Origin: DASQPA01 sp963757335
GTDB lineage: Bacteria; Acidobacteriota; Thermoanaerobaculia; Multivoradales; UBA5704
Assembly: GCA_963757335.1 (NCBI GenBank)
Contig: CAVWRJ010000021.1
Span: 310,001 to 374,000, forward strand
DNA: 64,000 nt
Direction: 5' to 3'
A program made the position numbers and the translations under genes. This document shows, in pieces, positions 25,016 through 34,285 of the stretch. The number at the start of each line of letters is the position of its first letter. The stretch's first letter is position 1. The notes under the pieces were generated by a model. It worked only from the letters and a program-made list of their open reading frames with translations, did no database searches and was not told where the DNA came from.

Positions 25016-26671
25016 TCACTGAATCGGCAGCAGCGGCCGCCCGTCCAGGTCGGCCGGAGCGGCGATCCCGGCCAGGCGGGCGAGGGTCGGTGCGAGGTCG
25101 GTCGTGTGGACCGGTTCGGCGGAGTGGCCCGTGCGGACGCCGGCGCCGAAGAAGAGGAGGGGCACGTGCCGGTCATAAGCATAGGGAGAGCCGTGGACGA
25201 CCGAATCGAGGTCGATCATCGCTCCCTCGTTCAGCCGGACCATGACTCCGGCTTCGGCGACGGGTGAGGTGCCGTCGGCGAAAGCGAAGAGCGGGAAGCG
25301 CGGTATCCGGTCCGGGCGCCAGCTATGGAGGTAGAGGGCGAAGAACGGATCGCCCGGCCTCTCCGGCCCGGCGAGATCCGCCGGGGTCAGTGCCGCGGCG
25401 ACGAAGTCGTGCCTCGCGACCACGGCCGCCACCCGGGCGGCGGCCTCCGCGGGCGATGCCGAGGGTCGGGCGACAGCGGCTCGCACCTCTTCGAGAACGG
25501 CCTGGATCTCCGGCTCGGTGATCCGGCGCGCGACCTCGCCGGCCTCCCGCCGGTGCTCCGGGATGTCCCCGGTGGCATGGTCGGCCGACAGCGCGAGGAC
25601 GTAGCGTCCCGCCCCCACGCTCCGGTCCAGGAAGGCGAGGAAGGCGCCCAGCTCACGGTCCAGGCGGAGAAGGTTGTCGAGTTGCTCCTGGCTGAGCGGT
25701 CCGTACCCGTGGCCGATCTCGTCGACCTCGGAGACGACGATCGAGAGGACGTCCGTGGCGTCGCGCCGGCCCAGCTTGAGGGCCGTGACCGCGTCTTGCG
25801 CCAGCGCCAAGGTCGCGGCGTCCAGCAGCGGGGTCCCGGCGAGCCGCCAGGCCTGGCCCTGGGCATTCTGCCGCTCGACCGGCACCTCGTCCTTGAAGCG
25901 GTGTGGAAAGGTAGTGTGCCGGCCGCGGTATTCGTACGGCGAGGCGTCCGGCCGGGCCAGCGCCCGGGCCGCTTCCGGCACCGTGCTCTCCCAATCCAGG
26001 GCCTCCTCGCGGAAACGCGGCAGCTCCTCGCGGTTGAAATGCGTCACCCACTCCGGGTCCTCCCGGCGGTAGAACGAGGAGGTCACGAACCGGCCGGCGT
26101 CCCCCGAGTACCAGTAGACGTCACCCTTGGCGTGCCCGGCGTGGAGGAGGGAGGAGTACCGCCCGGACCCCAGGGCGACCACCCGCGCCCGCGGATCGGC
26201 GGCCAGGGCCCATTCGGAGAGGGTGCTCACGAGGATCTTCCGCGGCGACACGCCGGGCTGGCCCGGAGCGCCGACGATCGTCTCCGCGGGATCTTCGAGG
26301 GAGTCGACGAAGCGGCGTGCTCCGGGCGGGCCCTTGTAGAACGCGGCGTCCACGATGCCGTGCCGGGCGGGCGAGGCCCCCGTCGCCAGGGTCACATGGC
26401 CGGGATGGGAGACCGTGATGGCATGGTCCACCCATGCCTCGGAGTAGGACATCCCCTGCTCCCGCAGGCGCCGGAAGCCACCGGCGAACAGGGCACCGTA
26501 GCGATCGAGGAGGTCCTGGCCGAGCTGATCGACGGCGATCACCACCACCAGAGCAGGGCGTGACGCGGGCCGTGCTGCCGGCGCGCGGCCCACCGTGGAA
26601 CAGCCGCCGGTCAGGGCGGCAAGGAAGAGGAGGAGAGGGGCGGCAAAGGCGTTACGGGTTCCGAGGCTCAC
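25016..26671 (-). CDS. Lipoprotein alkaline phosphatase / type I phosphodiesterase (PafA-like)
   Basis: 551 residues. A lipoprotein signal ends at LTGGC (Cys24). The alkaline-phosphatase-superfamily metal sites follow: VIAVDQLGQDLLDRYG, a nucleophile region ITVSHPGHVTLATGA, SEVDEIGHGYGP and LSADHATGDIPEH. It should hydrolyse phosphate mono- or diesters in the periplasm or at the outer membrane. It converges with the preceding small membrane gene. Confidence 0.86.
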   Translation of the reverse strand: MSLGTRNAFAAPLLLFLAALTGGCSTVGRAPAARPASRPALVVVIAVDQLGQDLLDRYGALFAGGFRRLREQGMSYSEAWVDHAITVSHPGHVTLATGASPARHGIVDAAFYKGPPGARRFVDSLEDPAETIVGAPGQPGVSPRKILVSTLSEWALAADPRARVVALGSGRYSSLLHAGHAKGDVYWYSGDAGRFVTSSFYRREDPEWVTHFNREELPRFREEALDWESTVPEAARALARPDASPYEYRGRHTTFPHRFKDEVPVERQNAQGQAWRLAGTPLLDAATLALAQDAVTALKLGRRDATDVLSIVVSEVDEIGHGYGPLSQEQLDNLLRLDRELGAFLAFLDRSVGAGRYVLALSADHATGDIPEHRREAGEVARRITEPEIQAVLEEVRAAVARPSASPAEAAARVAAVVARHDFVAAALTPADLAGPERPGDPFFALYLHSWRPDRIPRFPLFAFADGTSPVAEAGVMVRLNEGAMIDLDSVVHGSPYAYDRHVPLLFFGAGVRTGHSAEPVHTTDLAPTLARLAGIAAPADLDGRPLLPIQ

Positions 26672-26692
26672 GCCTCATCCTACGCCACTTCC

Positions 26693-27436
26693 TTACACCT
26701 GTGTCACCAGAATCGGACGCCCCCGGGTGATCACGATCGTGTGCTCGTGGTGGGCGGCGAGGCTGCCGTCCAGGGTGCGGATGGTCCAGCGGTCGGAGGC
26801 GAGCGCGGTCTTGCCGCTGCCGGCCGAGACCAGGGGTTCGAGGGCGAGGACCAGGCCCTCGGTCAGCCGCTGGCGCTCCAGCGGGTCGTAGAAGTTCGCC
26901 ACCTCGGGGGGCTCGTGGATGGTGCGGCCGATGCCGTGGCCGCGGAGCTCTCGGAGCACGGTGAAGCCGCGGCGGCGGACCTCGGCCTCCACCTGCCGGC
27001 CGACCTCGTTGAGCGGCGTTCCGGCGCGGGCCACCCGGGCCCCCTCGGCGAAGGCGGCGTGGACGCAGCTCGCCAGGCGCCGCGCCGTGGGCGAGCCGGG
27101 GGGGACGATGACGGTCGTCGCGGCATCGGCGAAGAAGCCGCCCAGCTCGGCGGTGACGTCGATCTTCACCAGGTCGCCAGGTTCGATCCGGCGCCGGCCG
27201 GGGACGGTGTGGACGACCTCCTCGTTGACCGAGATCATGATGGCGCCGGGGAAGCCGTATACCGACCGCGGTGCCGGGGTGGCGCCGTTCTGCTTCAAGA
27301 ACGCCTCGGCCACCGAGTCGAGCTCGGCCGTCGTCACCCCCGGCCGCACCTCTTCCTTCACCCGCTCGATCGTCCGGCCGACGATCCGGCCGATGCGGGT
27401 CAAGGCGGCGAGCTCTTCCGGGGTCTCGATCGACAT
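26693..27436 (-). CDS. map: Methionine aminopeptidase, type I
   Basis: 247 residues from ATG 27436 (SIETPEELAALTRIGRIV); ATG 27454 is an alternative six codons upstream. All metal ligands are present: the two aspartates in KIDVTAELGGFFADAATT, the histidine in RGHGIGRTIHE, and glutamates in LALEPLV and HHEHTIVIT. It removes the initiator methionine co-translationally. It stands alone here rather than with secY or infA. Confidence 0.93.
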   Translation of the reverse strand: MSIETPEELAALTRIGRIVGRTIERVKEEVRPGVTTAELDSVAEAFLKQNGATPAPRSVYGFPGAIMISVNEEVVHTVPGRRRIEPGDLVKIDVTAELGGFFADAATTVIVPPGSPTARRLASCVHAAFAEGARVARAGTPLNEVGRQVEAEVRRRGFTVLRELRGHGIGRTIHEPPEVANFYDPLERQRLTEGLVLALEPLVSAGSGKTALASDRWTIRTLDGSLAAHHEHTIVITRGRPILVTQV

Positions 27437-27584
27437 GGCGGCCGATTCTGCCATATCCGCCGCCCTATCCACCGCCAGCTCCGGGCGGGCAATGTTTTTG
27501 CTAGATCCTCCTTTAGAAACCCGCGGTGGACCCGCAGGGAACCGCCGGTTGCCGGGTTTCACGAGCAGAAAGGAGGTTCTAGTC

Positions 27585-27935
27585 ATGAACACTGAGCGGA
27601 ACACCAAGCGCACGTTCCCGGCCCTCGCGGTGGTCGCGGTCGTCGGTCTCCTCGCCCTCGCCCTCAGCGGGTGTGTGGGGTATGGATATGGGGGCGGAGT
27701 CGGTCTCCGGGTCGGCTTCGGCCCGCCGGGCTTCCGCACCGAGGTCGCCGTCGCCGCGCCGGGGCCCGGCTACTACTGGGTGCCGGGCTACTACGACTGG
27801 GTCCCCGAGCGGGCCAACTATGTCTGGGTCGAGGGGCGCTGGGCGCTCCCGCCTCACCCGCATGCCGTCTGGGTCGCCCCGCGCTACACCCGGCGGCGCG
27901 GCGGCTACCTCTACCTCCGCGGCCACTGGCGGTAA
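27585..27935 (+). CDS. YXWGXW-repeat-like lipoprotein
   Basis: 116 residues. A signal peptide with lipobox LALSGC is followed by Gly/Tyr-rich sequence and aromatic repeats (YYWVPGYYDWV, YVWVEGRWALP, YLYLRGHW), typical of small envelope proteins with YXWGXW repeats. A perfect AGGAGG (27571-27576) lies 8 bases before the ATG. Probably anchored in the outer membrane; role unknown. Confidence 0.8.
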   Translation: MNTERNTKRTFPALAVVAVVGLLALALSGCVGYGYGGGVGLRVGFGPPGFRTEVAVAAPGPGYYWVPGYYDWVPERANYVWVEGRWALPPHPHAVWVAPRYTRRRGGYLYLRGHWR

Positions 27936-27983
27936 GCTGGCGGTTCGGGCTCCGATTCGTTCCGAACGGAGCCCGTGCCAGCT
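27935..27983 (+). terminator. Hairpin after the YXWGXW lipoprotein gene
   Basis: Outer arms AGCTGGC/GCCAGCT (27935-27941, 27977-27983) and inner arms CGGGCTCCG/CGGAGCCCG (27946-27954, 27967-27975) form a long hairpin starting on the last stop-codon base. There is no T tract, so termination efficiency is uncertain. Confidence 0.55.
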
Positions 27984-27989
27984 CCTGAG

Positions 27990-28056
27990 CTCCGGCCGGC
28001 CGGGTGATATCGGGAGATATCGGGGTGATATCGGGGTGATATCCTACCGGCCGGAG
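27990..28056 (+). promoter_or_regulatory. GATATC array in a hairpin that covers an ABC-exporter ribosome-binding site
   Basis: CTCCGGCCGG (27990-27999) and CCGGCCGGAG (28047-28056) are perfect inverted repeats. Between them GATATC occurs four times (28006, 28016, 28027, 28038), 10-11 bases apart. The right arm includes most of GGAGG (28053-28057), the ribosome-binding site for the TTG start at 28065. In RNA the stem would hide this site; in DNA the palindromes face one side of the helix. Regulatory function is inferred. Confidence 0.5.
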
Positions 28057-28064
28057 GCCCCTCG

Positions 28065-29828
28065 TTGCTGAAGCGTCTCGCCTATCTTCTCCCCTACTTC
28101 AGGCCCTACAAGAAGAGCCTCGCCCTGGGGATCCTGACCGTCGTCGGCGCGGTCGTCTTCGGTCTCCTGAGCCCGCTCCTCGTCGGCCACGGGATCGACA
28201 GCCTGCGGGTCGCCCTCTCGGCGAGCAAGGTGCTGCGCTACGCCCTGCTGATCGTCGGGGTCGCCGCGGTGCAGGGCCTCTTCACCTATCTGCAGCGGAC
28301 GATCCTCGTCACCATGAGCCGGGACATCGAGCGCGATCTCCGGGACACCTTTTTCGCGCACCTGGAGAGGCAGCCGCAGGGCTTCTTCCAGCAGCGCCCC
28401 ACGGGCGACCTCATGGCGCGCGCCACCAACGACCTGCAGGCGGTCCGCATGCTCTGCGGTCCGGCGATCATGTACAGCGTCAACACGCTCCTGACCGCCC
28501 TCGGCTCGCTCCTCCTCATGGCCCGGATCGACCTCCGTCTCACCCTCCTCGCCCTCGTCACCCTGCCGGTCGTCGCCGTCGTCACCCAGGTGTTCGGTAG
28601 CCGCATCCACGTCCTCTTCGAGAAGGTGCAGGGGCAGTTCTCCGCCATCTCGGCGCGAGTGCAGGAGAACCTCGCCGGGGTGCGGGTGGTGCGGGCCTAC
28701 GCTCAGGAGGGGCCGGAGCAGGCGGTCTTCGCGCGTTTGAACGACGAGTATGTCGAGGGCAACCGCCGGCTGATCACCTGGACCGCCGCCTTCCACCCCC
28801 TGCTCCAGGCGCTCATCGGGATCGGCTTCGCGGGCGTCCTCTGGTACGGCGGTCTGCTCGTCCTCCGCCACGAGATCTCGCTCGGCCAGTTCGTCACCTT
28901 CAACGCCTTCGTCGGCAAGCTGGTCTGGCCGATGATCGCCATCGGCTGGGTGATCAACCTCACCCAGCGCGGCACCGCCTCGCTCGGCCGCATCCGCGAG
29001 GTCCTGGAGCTGGCGCCCTCGATCGTCGACGAGGAGCCGCTCGTCGATCTCCCCGAGATCCAGGGCGCCGTCCGCTACCGCGACCTGACCTTCTCCTATG
29101 CGCCGGCGACTGCCGGCAGGGAGCCGGTCCTCGCGAACATCGACTTCGAGGTCGAGGCGGGGCAGACCGTGGCCCTGGTCGGCCGGACCGGCTCCGGGAA
29201 GAGCACCCTCCTCTCCCTCCTGCCGCGCCTCTTCGATCCGCCGGAGCAGAGCGTTTCAGTCGACGGGGTCGACGTGCGGCGGCTGCCCCTGGCCCGGCTG
29301 CGGGGCGCGATCGGCATGGTGCCGCAGGAGACCTTCCTCTTCTCGGCGACGGTCGGCGAGAACATCGCCCTCGGAGCCCTCGGCCAGCCGGCGGCGAGCC
29401 GGGAGCAGATCGCGGAGGCGGCCCGCCTGGCGGGCCTGGAGGAGGACCTCTCCGGTTTCCCGCAGGGGCTGGAAACGGTGGTGGGGGAGCGCGGCCTCAC
29501 CCTCTCGGGCGGCCAGAAGCAGCGGGTGGCCCTCGCCCGGGCGCTGCTCCGCGAGCCGCGTATCCTGCTCCTCGACGACTGCCTATCGGCCGTCGACACC
29601 CAGACCGAGGAGCGGATTCTAAAGAATCTGCGGCAGGTGTTCGTGGGGCGCACGGTTTTCCTCGTCTCGCACCGCATCTCGACGGTCAAGGACGCCGATC
29701 TGATCCTCGTCCTCGAACGCGGCCGAATCGCCGAGCGCGGCACCCACGAGCAGCTGATCGCCACCGGAGGTCTCTACGCCGACCTCCACCAGCGCCAGAT
29801 GCTCGAAGAGGAGCTGGCGGCGGTCTAA
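28065..29828 (+). CDS. ABC exporter, fused membrane and ATPase domains
   Basis: 587 residues with six transmembrane helices (about 1-300) and a C-terminal ATPase: Walker A GRTGSGKST, signature LSGGQKQR, Walker B ILLLDDCLSAVD, H-loop VSHRIST. The residue after Walker B is Asp rather than the usual catalytic Glu, as in one half of heterodimeric exporters (TM287/BmrC type) and in MdlA. A canonical partner half is not adjacent. TTG start; control by the upstream hairpin is likely. Export of drugs or lipids is possible. Confidence 0.92.
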   Translation: MLKRLAYLLPYFRPYKKSLALGILTVVGAVVFGLLSPLLVGHGIDSLRVALSASKVLRYALLIVGVAAVQGLFTYLQRTILVTMSRDIERDLRDTFFAHLERQPQGFFQQRPTGDLMARATNDLQAVRMLCGPAIMYSVNTLLTALGSLLLMARIDLRLTLLALVTLPVVAVVTQVFGSRIHVLFEKVQGQFSAISARVQENLAGVRVVRAYAQEGPEQAVFARLNDEYVEGNRRLITWTAAFHPLLQALIGIGFAGVLWYGGLLVLRHEISLGQFVTFNAFVGKLVWPMIAIGWVINLTQRGTASLGRIREVLELAPSIVDEEPLVDLPEIQGAVRYRDLTFSYAPATAGREPVLANIDFEVEAGQTVALVGRTGSGKSTLLSLLPRLFDPPEQSVSVDGVDVRRLPLARLRGAIGMVPQETFLFSATVGENIALGALGQPAASREQIAEAARLAGLEEDLSGFPQGLETVVGERGLTLSGGQKQRVALARALLREPRILLLDDCLSAVDTQTEERILKNLRQVFVGRTVFLVSHRISTVKDADLILVLERGRIAERGTHEQLIATGGLYADLHQRQMLEEELAAV

Positions 29829-29859
29829 CGAGCGGGACCTCAGAGAAAGGCGGTCGCCA

Positions 29860-30771
29860 ATGCGGGTGTTGATCACTGGAGGGAGCGGCCTGATCGGCGG
29901 GGCCCTGGCTCGCGAGTTGGGGGAGGCGGGACAGGACGTCGTCGTGCTGAGCCGGAATCCGGCTCGGGTGAAGGACCTGCCACCGAACGTCCGCGCCGTG
30001 CGCTGGGACGGGGTGAGCGCGGACGGCTGGGCCGAGCTCGCGGAGGGGCCGGACACCGCCATCGTCCACCTCGCCGGCGAGAGCATCGCCGACGGGCGCT
30101 GGACCGCCGAGCGCAAGCGCCGCATCGTCGACAGCCGGGTGAAGTCGAGCACCGCGGTCGCCGCGGCCATAAGGCAGGCGAAGGTGAAGCCGCGGGTCCT
30201 CCTCCAGGGCTCGGCGGTCGGCTACTACGGGCCGTGCGGCGACGAGCTGGTGACCGAGGAGCACAAGCCGGGGGACGGCTTCCTGGCCAAAGTCTGCATC
30301 GACTGGGAGCGGTCGACGGCGGACGTCGAGGCGCTGGGGGTGCGCCGGGCGCTGCTGCGGACCGGCATCGTCCTCGCCAAGGGCGGCGGTGCCCTGGCCA
30401 AGATGGCGCTCCCCTTCCGCCTCTTCGCCGGCGGCCCCCTGGGGAGCGGTCGGCAGTGGGTGCCCTGGATTCATCTCGCCGACGAGGTCGGGGCGATCCG
30501 CTTCCTGCTCGAAAACGACGCGGCTCGCGGCCCGTTCAACCTCTCGGCCCCCGAGCCGGTCGAGAACCGCGGCTTCGGGCGCGCCCTGGGGGAGGTCCTC
30601 CACCGGCCGAGCCTCGTCCCCACCCCCGGCTTCGCCCTCCACCTGGCTCTGGGCGAGATGGCGGAGATGATCCTCGAAGGGCAGCGGGCGGTGCCCCGGG
30701 CGCTCCAGGGGCTGGGCTACACTTTCCGCTTTCCGGACCTCCGGCAGGCTCTCCACGACCTGCTCGACTGA
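29860..30771 (+). CDS. TIGR01777/SDR39U1-family epimerase-like protein
   Basis: 303 residues. An extended short-chain dehydrogenase fold begins LITGGSGLIGGALA (NADP-binding); IVHLAGESIADGRWT, LLQGSAVGYYGP and VPWIHLADEVGAIRFL are signature segments of this family. It is followed after 24 bases by the SRPBCC gene, with which this family is often linked or fused. Substrate unknown. Confidence 0.88.
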   Translation: MRVLITGGSGLIGGALARELGEAGQDVVVLSRNPARVKDLPPNVRAVRWDGVSADGWAELAEGPDTAIVHLAGESIADGRWTAERKRRIVDSRVKSSTAVAAAIRQAKVKPRVLLQGSAVGYYGPCGDELVTEEHKPGDGFLAKVCIDWERSTADVEALGVRRALLRTGIVLAKGGGALAKMALPFRLFAGGPLGSGRQWVPWIHLADEVGAIRFLLENDAARGPFNLSAPEPVENRGFGRALGEVLHRPSLVPTPGFALHLALGEMAEMILEGQRAVPRALQGLGYTFRFPDLRQALHDLLD

Positions 30772-30795
30772 GGATCGGGAAGGACGGAGACGACC

Positions 30796-31296
30796 ATGCC
30801 CGAGGCGATCCGCGAGGGGGACATCCCGGGGGTGCAGCTGCGCTGCCGCCAGCCGCTCCCCATTTCACCTGCCGAGGCCTGGACCTGGCTCGTCGAGGGG
30901 GCGAAGCTCGGGCTCTGGCTGGCGGCAGAGGCCACGGTGGAGCCGGGGCCCCAGGGCTCGCTCAGGCTCTTCGAACCGGAGTCTGGCGCGGAGTCCGGAG
31001 CGGGGCGCCGCGAGCGCGGTAAGACTCTCGTCTGGGCGCCCCCGAGGCAGTGGGTCCTCGCCTTCGAGCATCTCGACGCCGGCTGGACCGCTCCCACCCG
31101 GCTGATCCTCGCCGTCCATCCCCACTCAAGCGACGTCAGCGTCTCCGAAATCGACGTCCTCCAGAACGGTTTCCAGCGGCTCCCCCTCTCCCTCGGTCTC
31201 ACCGTCTGGGAAGCCTACCGCCGCCGCTGGCGTACGGCCCTCGCTCGCCTGGCGGCGGCATCTGCCCCCCCTCCCCTCCTCCCTGATACTCCCTGA
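30796..31296 (+). CDS. SRPBCC (START/AHSA1-like) domain protein
   Basis: 166 residues. The N-terminal PLPISPAEAWTWLVEGAKLGLWL and the C-terminal helix GLTVWEAYRRRWRTALARL are typical of SRPBCC ligand-binding folds. Ligand unknown. Probably co-transcribed with the epimerase gene. A strong hairpin follows. Confidence 0.7.
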   Translation: MPEAIREGDIPGVQLRCRQPLPISPAEAWTWLVEGAKLGLWLAAEATVEPGPQGSLRLFEPESGAESGAGRRERGKTLVWAPPRQWVLAFEHLDAGWTAPTRLILAVHPHSSDVSVSEIDVLQNGFQRLPLSLGLTVWEAYRRRWRTALARLAAASAPPPLLPDTP

Positions 31297-31303
31297 AACA
31301 ATA

Positions 31304-31331
31304 AGGGCCCCGGTCTCGCGACCGGGGCCCT
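31304..31331. terminator. Bidirectional terminator between convergent genes
   Basis: A perfect 12-bp stem, AGGGCCCCGGTC with GACCGGGGCCCT, and a four-base loop TCGC. On the minus strand it is followed by ATTGTTTC, so it probably ends the TonB-receptor transcript as well as the SRPBCC transcript. Confidence 0.8.
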
Positions 31332-31354
31332 CGGGGTACGGCTCGAACGATCGG

Positions 31355-34285
31355 CTAGAACCGGATACCGACCGAGAAGCGGAAGGTGCGCGGCGTCTGG
31401 TAGTCGAGCGGCGAGCGGGGCCGGCCGAAGCTGGCGCTCGGGCGCCAGTTGACCCCCTCGACCGGCTTGGCGGTGAAGGGGTTGAACTTCGCGAGCGTCG
31501 GATCGGTCGTCGCGTCGAAGACCCCGGTGTTGACGGCGGTGAAGCCCTTGGCGTTGAAAACGTTCAGGACCTCGGGCTCGAAGAAGATCTCGTACGACTT
31601 CTCGAACGGCCCGTTCAAGGTGAACGAGTAGTTGAGGGCGAGGTCGGTCGCCGAGATGTTCGGGGTATGGAAACGATCCCGGGCGGTGAAGTAGTAGCTC
31701 ACCGCGGTCGGCGGCAGCTTGTAGCCCGGATTGGTGACGTAGAGCGAGGGGTTGACGCTGCCGATCGCCCCGTAGGGGGTGCCCGAGTAGTAGTTCTGGA
31801 GCACGCTCACGTTGAGCGCGTTGTGGGAGTTCTTGAAGAGATCCCAGACGCCATAGACCCGCACCCGGTGGCGCTGGTCGGCGGAGAGGTCACCCTTGGG
31901 GTTGTTCCAGCTCCTCTGGAGGTACTCCGGATAGAGGAAGTCGGAGGCCGCAACCGGACCATTGGCGACCGTTTCGCCGTCGAAGTTGCCCTTGAGCTCC
32001 GAGAGGGTGTAGGTGCCGCCCAGGGAGAGGGTGTCGGTTACACGGTACTGGAACTGGGTGTGCAAACCGAGATACTGCCGCTGCAGCTTGTTGGTGTTCT
32101 CGAGCACCGCCAGATCGACGACCTGGCCGGTCTGGAGGGTGACCGGACCGGTGGTCAGGTCCGTGCGGGTCGAGTAGAACGACTTCGAGTCGCGGCGGAC
32201 GACGTCGGCCCGGAAAACGCCGCGGGTGCCGAGGCGCTTGGTGAAGCCGAGCGAGAGCTCCTCGGTGTAGGGCGAATCGAGCGAGCCGCGGATCACCGAC
32301 TGGCCGCCCGGGATGGCGACGGCGCGGAGGTTCGTCGTGTTGGTCGTGCCTCCCTGGCTATTGAACCAGTTGAAGATCTGGTTGATGGCGTCGGCCGGGG
32401 TGGTGAAGTTGGTGGTGCCCGGCGCATTGATGCTCGGGCCGCGGTACCAGAACTGGTAGGTCGCGGGGTTGCCGGCCGCCGAGGTCGAATCGGCCTGACT
32501 GTTGGCGATCGCCGTCACGTACTGCGCGACCCCGGCGTTGACCACCCAGTCGCCGTTGCCCTTGGGGTCCCAGGCTGCCGCCAGGCGCGGGCTGATCCGG
32601 CTGTCCTTGGCGACGTCCTGGCCTTGGGAGTTGGCCCCGTTGTTCTTGTCGTAACGCAGGCCGACGTTGAAGCTGAAGTAGTTGTTGAGGCGCCACTTGT
32701 CGTTGTAGAACAAGGAGTTGGTCTTGAAGTTCGTACCCTGGCTGGCGACGAAGATCGGGTTCCACTGGATGTAGCCCGAGGTGGCGCCGGGGCCGCCCAG
32801 GAGGACCGGATAGAGCTGCCCGTTCTTGTAGACGTAGTTCGAGAGAATGATCCGGTAGTCGCTGCCCGACTGGTGGTTGTCCGCCTTGCGGATGTCGTCG
32901 AAATTGTCGTAACCGAACACCATGTCGTGGGCGCCGACGGTGTCGTTCGACAGGAAGTACGAGCCCTTGACGACGGTGTTCCGGTTGTTGCGCTCCTCGG
33001 GGGAGCAGACGCCGCAGAAGGTCGGCGCATTCCAGCGGAAGCCGGTGGGCCGGTCGACGAACAGCGTGCCGTTGACGAGATCGGTGAAGGTCGACCCGGC
33101 GTGGAGGAAGCTCTGCTCGCGCTGCGAGTACTGGGCCTCGGCGAAGAACTTGTCGGTGAAGACGCCGCTGTAGTTGAAGGCCTCGAGCTTCTGGGGGAGG
33201 CTCCGGTTGACCAGGCTCTTCAGGTCGAGGACGTTGCCGAAGACGTTGCCGGCCTGAGTCTGATCGATCTTGATGTAGGAGCCGACGATCCGCTGGCCCT
33301 CGGTCGGCGAGAGGGTGAGCTTACCCTCGTAGCGCTTCTCGTCGTTGACGACCGGGAAGGCGAGACCTGCCACGCCGGGAGTGGGGACGACGGTCGTGCC
33401 GGTCAGCGACTGCTTGAAGTCGCGGCCGGCGCCGAAGTACCAGAGGCGGTCCTTGAGGAAGTAGCCGCCGAGGGTCGCCTCATAACGATTGCTGATCTTG
33501 TCCGTCCGGGTGACCGTGCGATCGGTGGGCGCCACCCACCTATCGTTGATCAGGCTGTCGCGCGCGCTCGCGTGCACGTCGTTGCCGCCCGACTTGGTGA
33601 TCGTGCTGACGACGCCGCCGGCGAAGCGGCCGTACTCGGCCGAGACCGAGGAGGTCGAGACGGTGGTCTCCTGGATGGCATCCTCGATGAAGAGGTTGTA
33701 TGGCTGGCCGCGGAGGTTCTCGTTGACGACGACGCCGTTGACGAGGAAGAGGTTCTCGTAGGACTGGCCGCCCGAGATGGTGATGCCCTGCGACGGGCCG
33801 GTCGAGCTGACGCCGGGGGCGAGCAGCACGGTGTTGACGATGTCGCGGGCGATCGGCAGTTCCTCGACCAGCTTCTTCTCATAGGTGGTCTGGGCCTGCG
33901 GGGTGACGGAGATGGTCTCGGCCGTGCCGGTGACGACGATCTCCTCGGAGACCTTCTCGACCGACATGTTGAGGTCGAGCGGGGTCGTCTGGGAGGCCGC
34001 CAGGGTGACGGTCCGCTCCAGGGGCTGGAAGCCCTGGAGCTCGAACTTCACCGTGTAGTCACCGGGCGGCAACAGGGGGAGGATGTAATCCCCGTTGCTG
34101 GTGGTGACGGTGGTCCGGGTGCCCTGCAGGTTGGCGGAGCTGACCGACACGGTCACCCCCGGCAGGCCCTTGTTCTCATTGGACACCTGACCCCTCAGGG
34201 TGGCGGTGGGGATCTGGGCCAGTGCCGGCAACGCCAGGAGGATGGCAGCGGCCAGGCAGAGGAGAACGGTTTTCAATCTGATCAA
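31355..34285 (-). CDS. TonB-dependent receptor with carboxypeptidase-regulatory-like N-terminus
   Basis: 976 residues, TTG start at 34285 with AAAGGAG (34292-34298) six bases upstream. Signal peptide (about 1-23); a beta-sandwich domain (TLRGQVSNENKGLPGVTVSV, about 28-110); a plug with EEIVVTGTAETI and VNGVVVNENLRGQP; then a 22-stranded barrel ending in a terminal Phe (FSVGIRF), the usual signal for barrel assembly. This architecture is abundant in Acidobacteriota and resembles SusC-like or oligosaccharide/peptide importers. No SusD partner or ExbBD genes are near, so the substrate is unknown. Confidence 0.92.
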   Translation of the reverse strand: MIRLKTVLLCLAAAILLALPALAQIPTATLRGQVSNENKGLPGVTVSVSSANLQGTRTTVTTSNGDYILPLLPPGDYTVKFELQGFQPLERTVTLAASQTTPLDLNMSVEKVSEEIVVTGTAETISVTPQAQTTYEKKLVEELPIARDIVNTVLLAPGVSSTGPSQGITISGGQSYENLFLVNGVVVNENLRGQPYNLFIEDAIQETTVSTSSVSAEYGRFAGGVVSTITKSGGNDVHASARDSLINDRWVAPTDRTVTRTDKISNRYEATLGGYFLKDRLWYFGAGRDFKQSLTGTTVVPTPGVAGLAFPVVNDEKRYEGKLTLSPTEGQRIVGSYIKIDQTQAGNVFGNVLDLKSLVNRSLPQKLEAFNYSGVFTDKFFAEAQYSQREQSFLHAGSTFTDLVNGTLFVDRPTGFRWNAPTFCGVCSPEERNNRNTVVKGSYFLSNDTVGAHDMVFGYDNFDDIRKADNHQSGSDYRIILSNYVYKNGQLYPVLLGGPGATSGYIQWNPIFVASQGTNFKTNSLFYNDKWRLNNYFSFNVGLRYDKNNGANSQGQDVAKDSRISPRLAAAWDPKGNGDWVVNAGVAQYVTAIANSQADSTSAAGNPATYQFWYRGPSINAPGTTNFTTPADAINQIFNWFNSQGGTTNTTNLRAVAIPGGQSVIRGSLDSPYTEELSLGFTKRLGTRGVFRADVVRRDSKSFYSTRTDLTTGPVTLQTGQVVDLAVLENTNKLQRQYLGLHTQFQYRVTDTLSLGGTYTLSELKGNFDGETVANGPVAASDFLYPEYLQRSWNNPKGDLSADQRHRVRVYGVWDLFKNSHNALNVSVLQNYYSGTPYGAIGSVNPSLYVTNPGYKLPPTAVSYYFTARDRFHTPNISATDLALNYSFTLNGPFEKSYEIFFEPEVLNVFNAKGFTAVNTGVFDATTDPTLAKFNPFTAKPVEGVNWRPSASFGRPRSPLDYQTPRTFRFSVGIRF

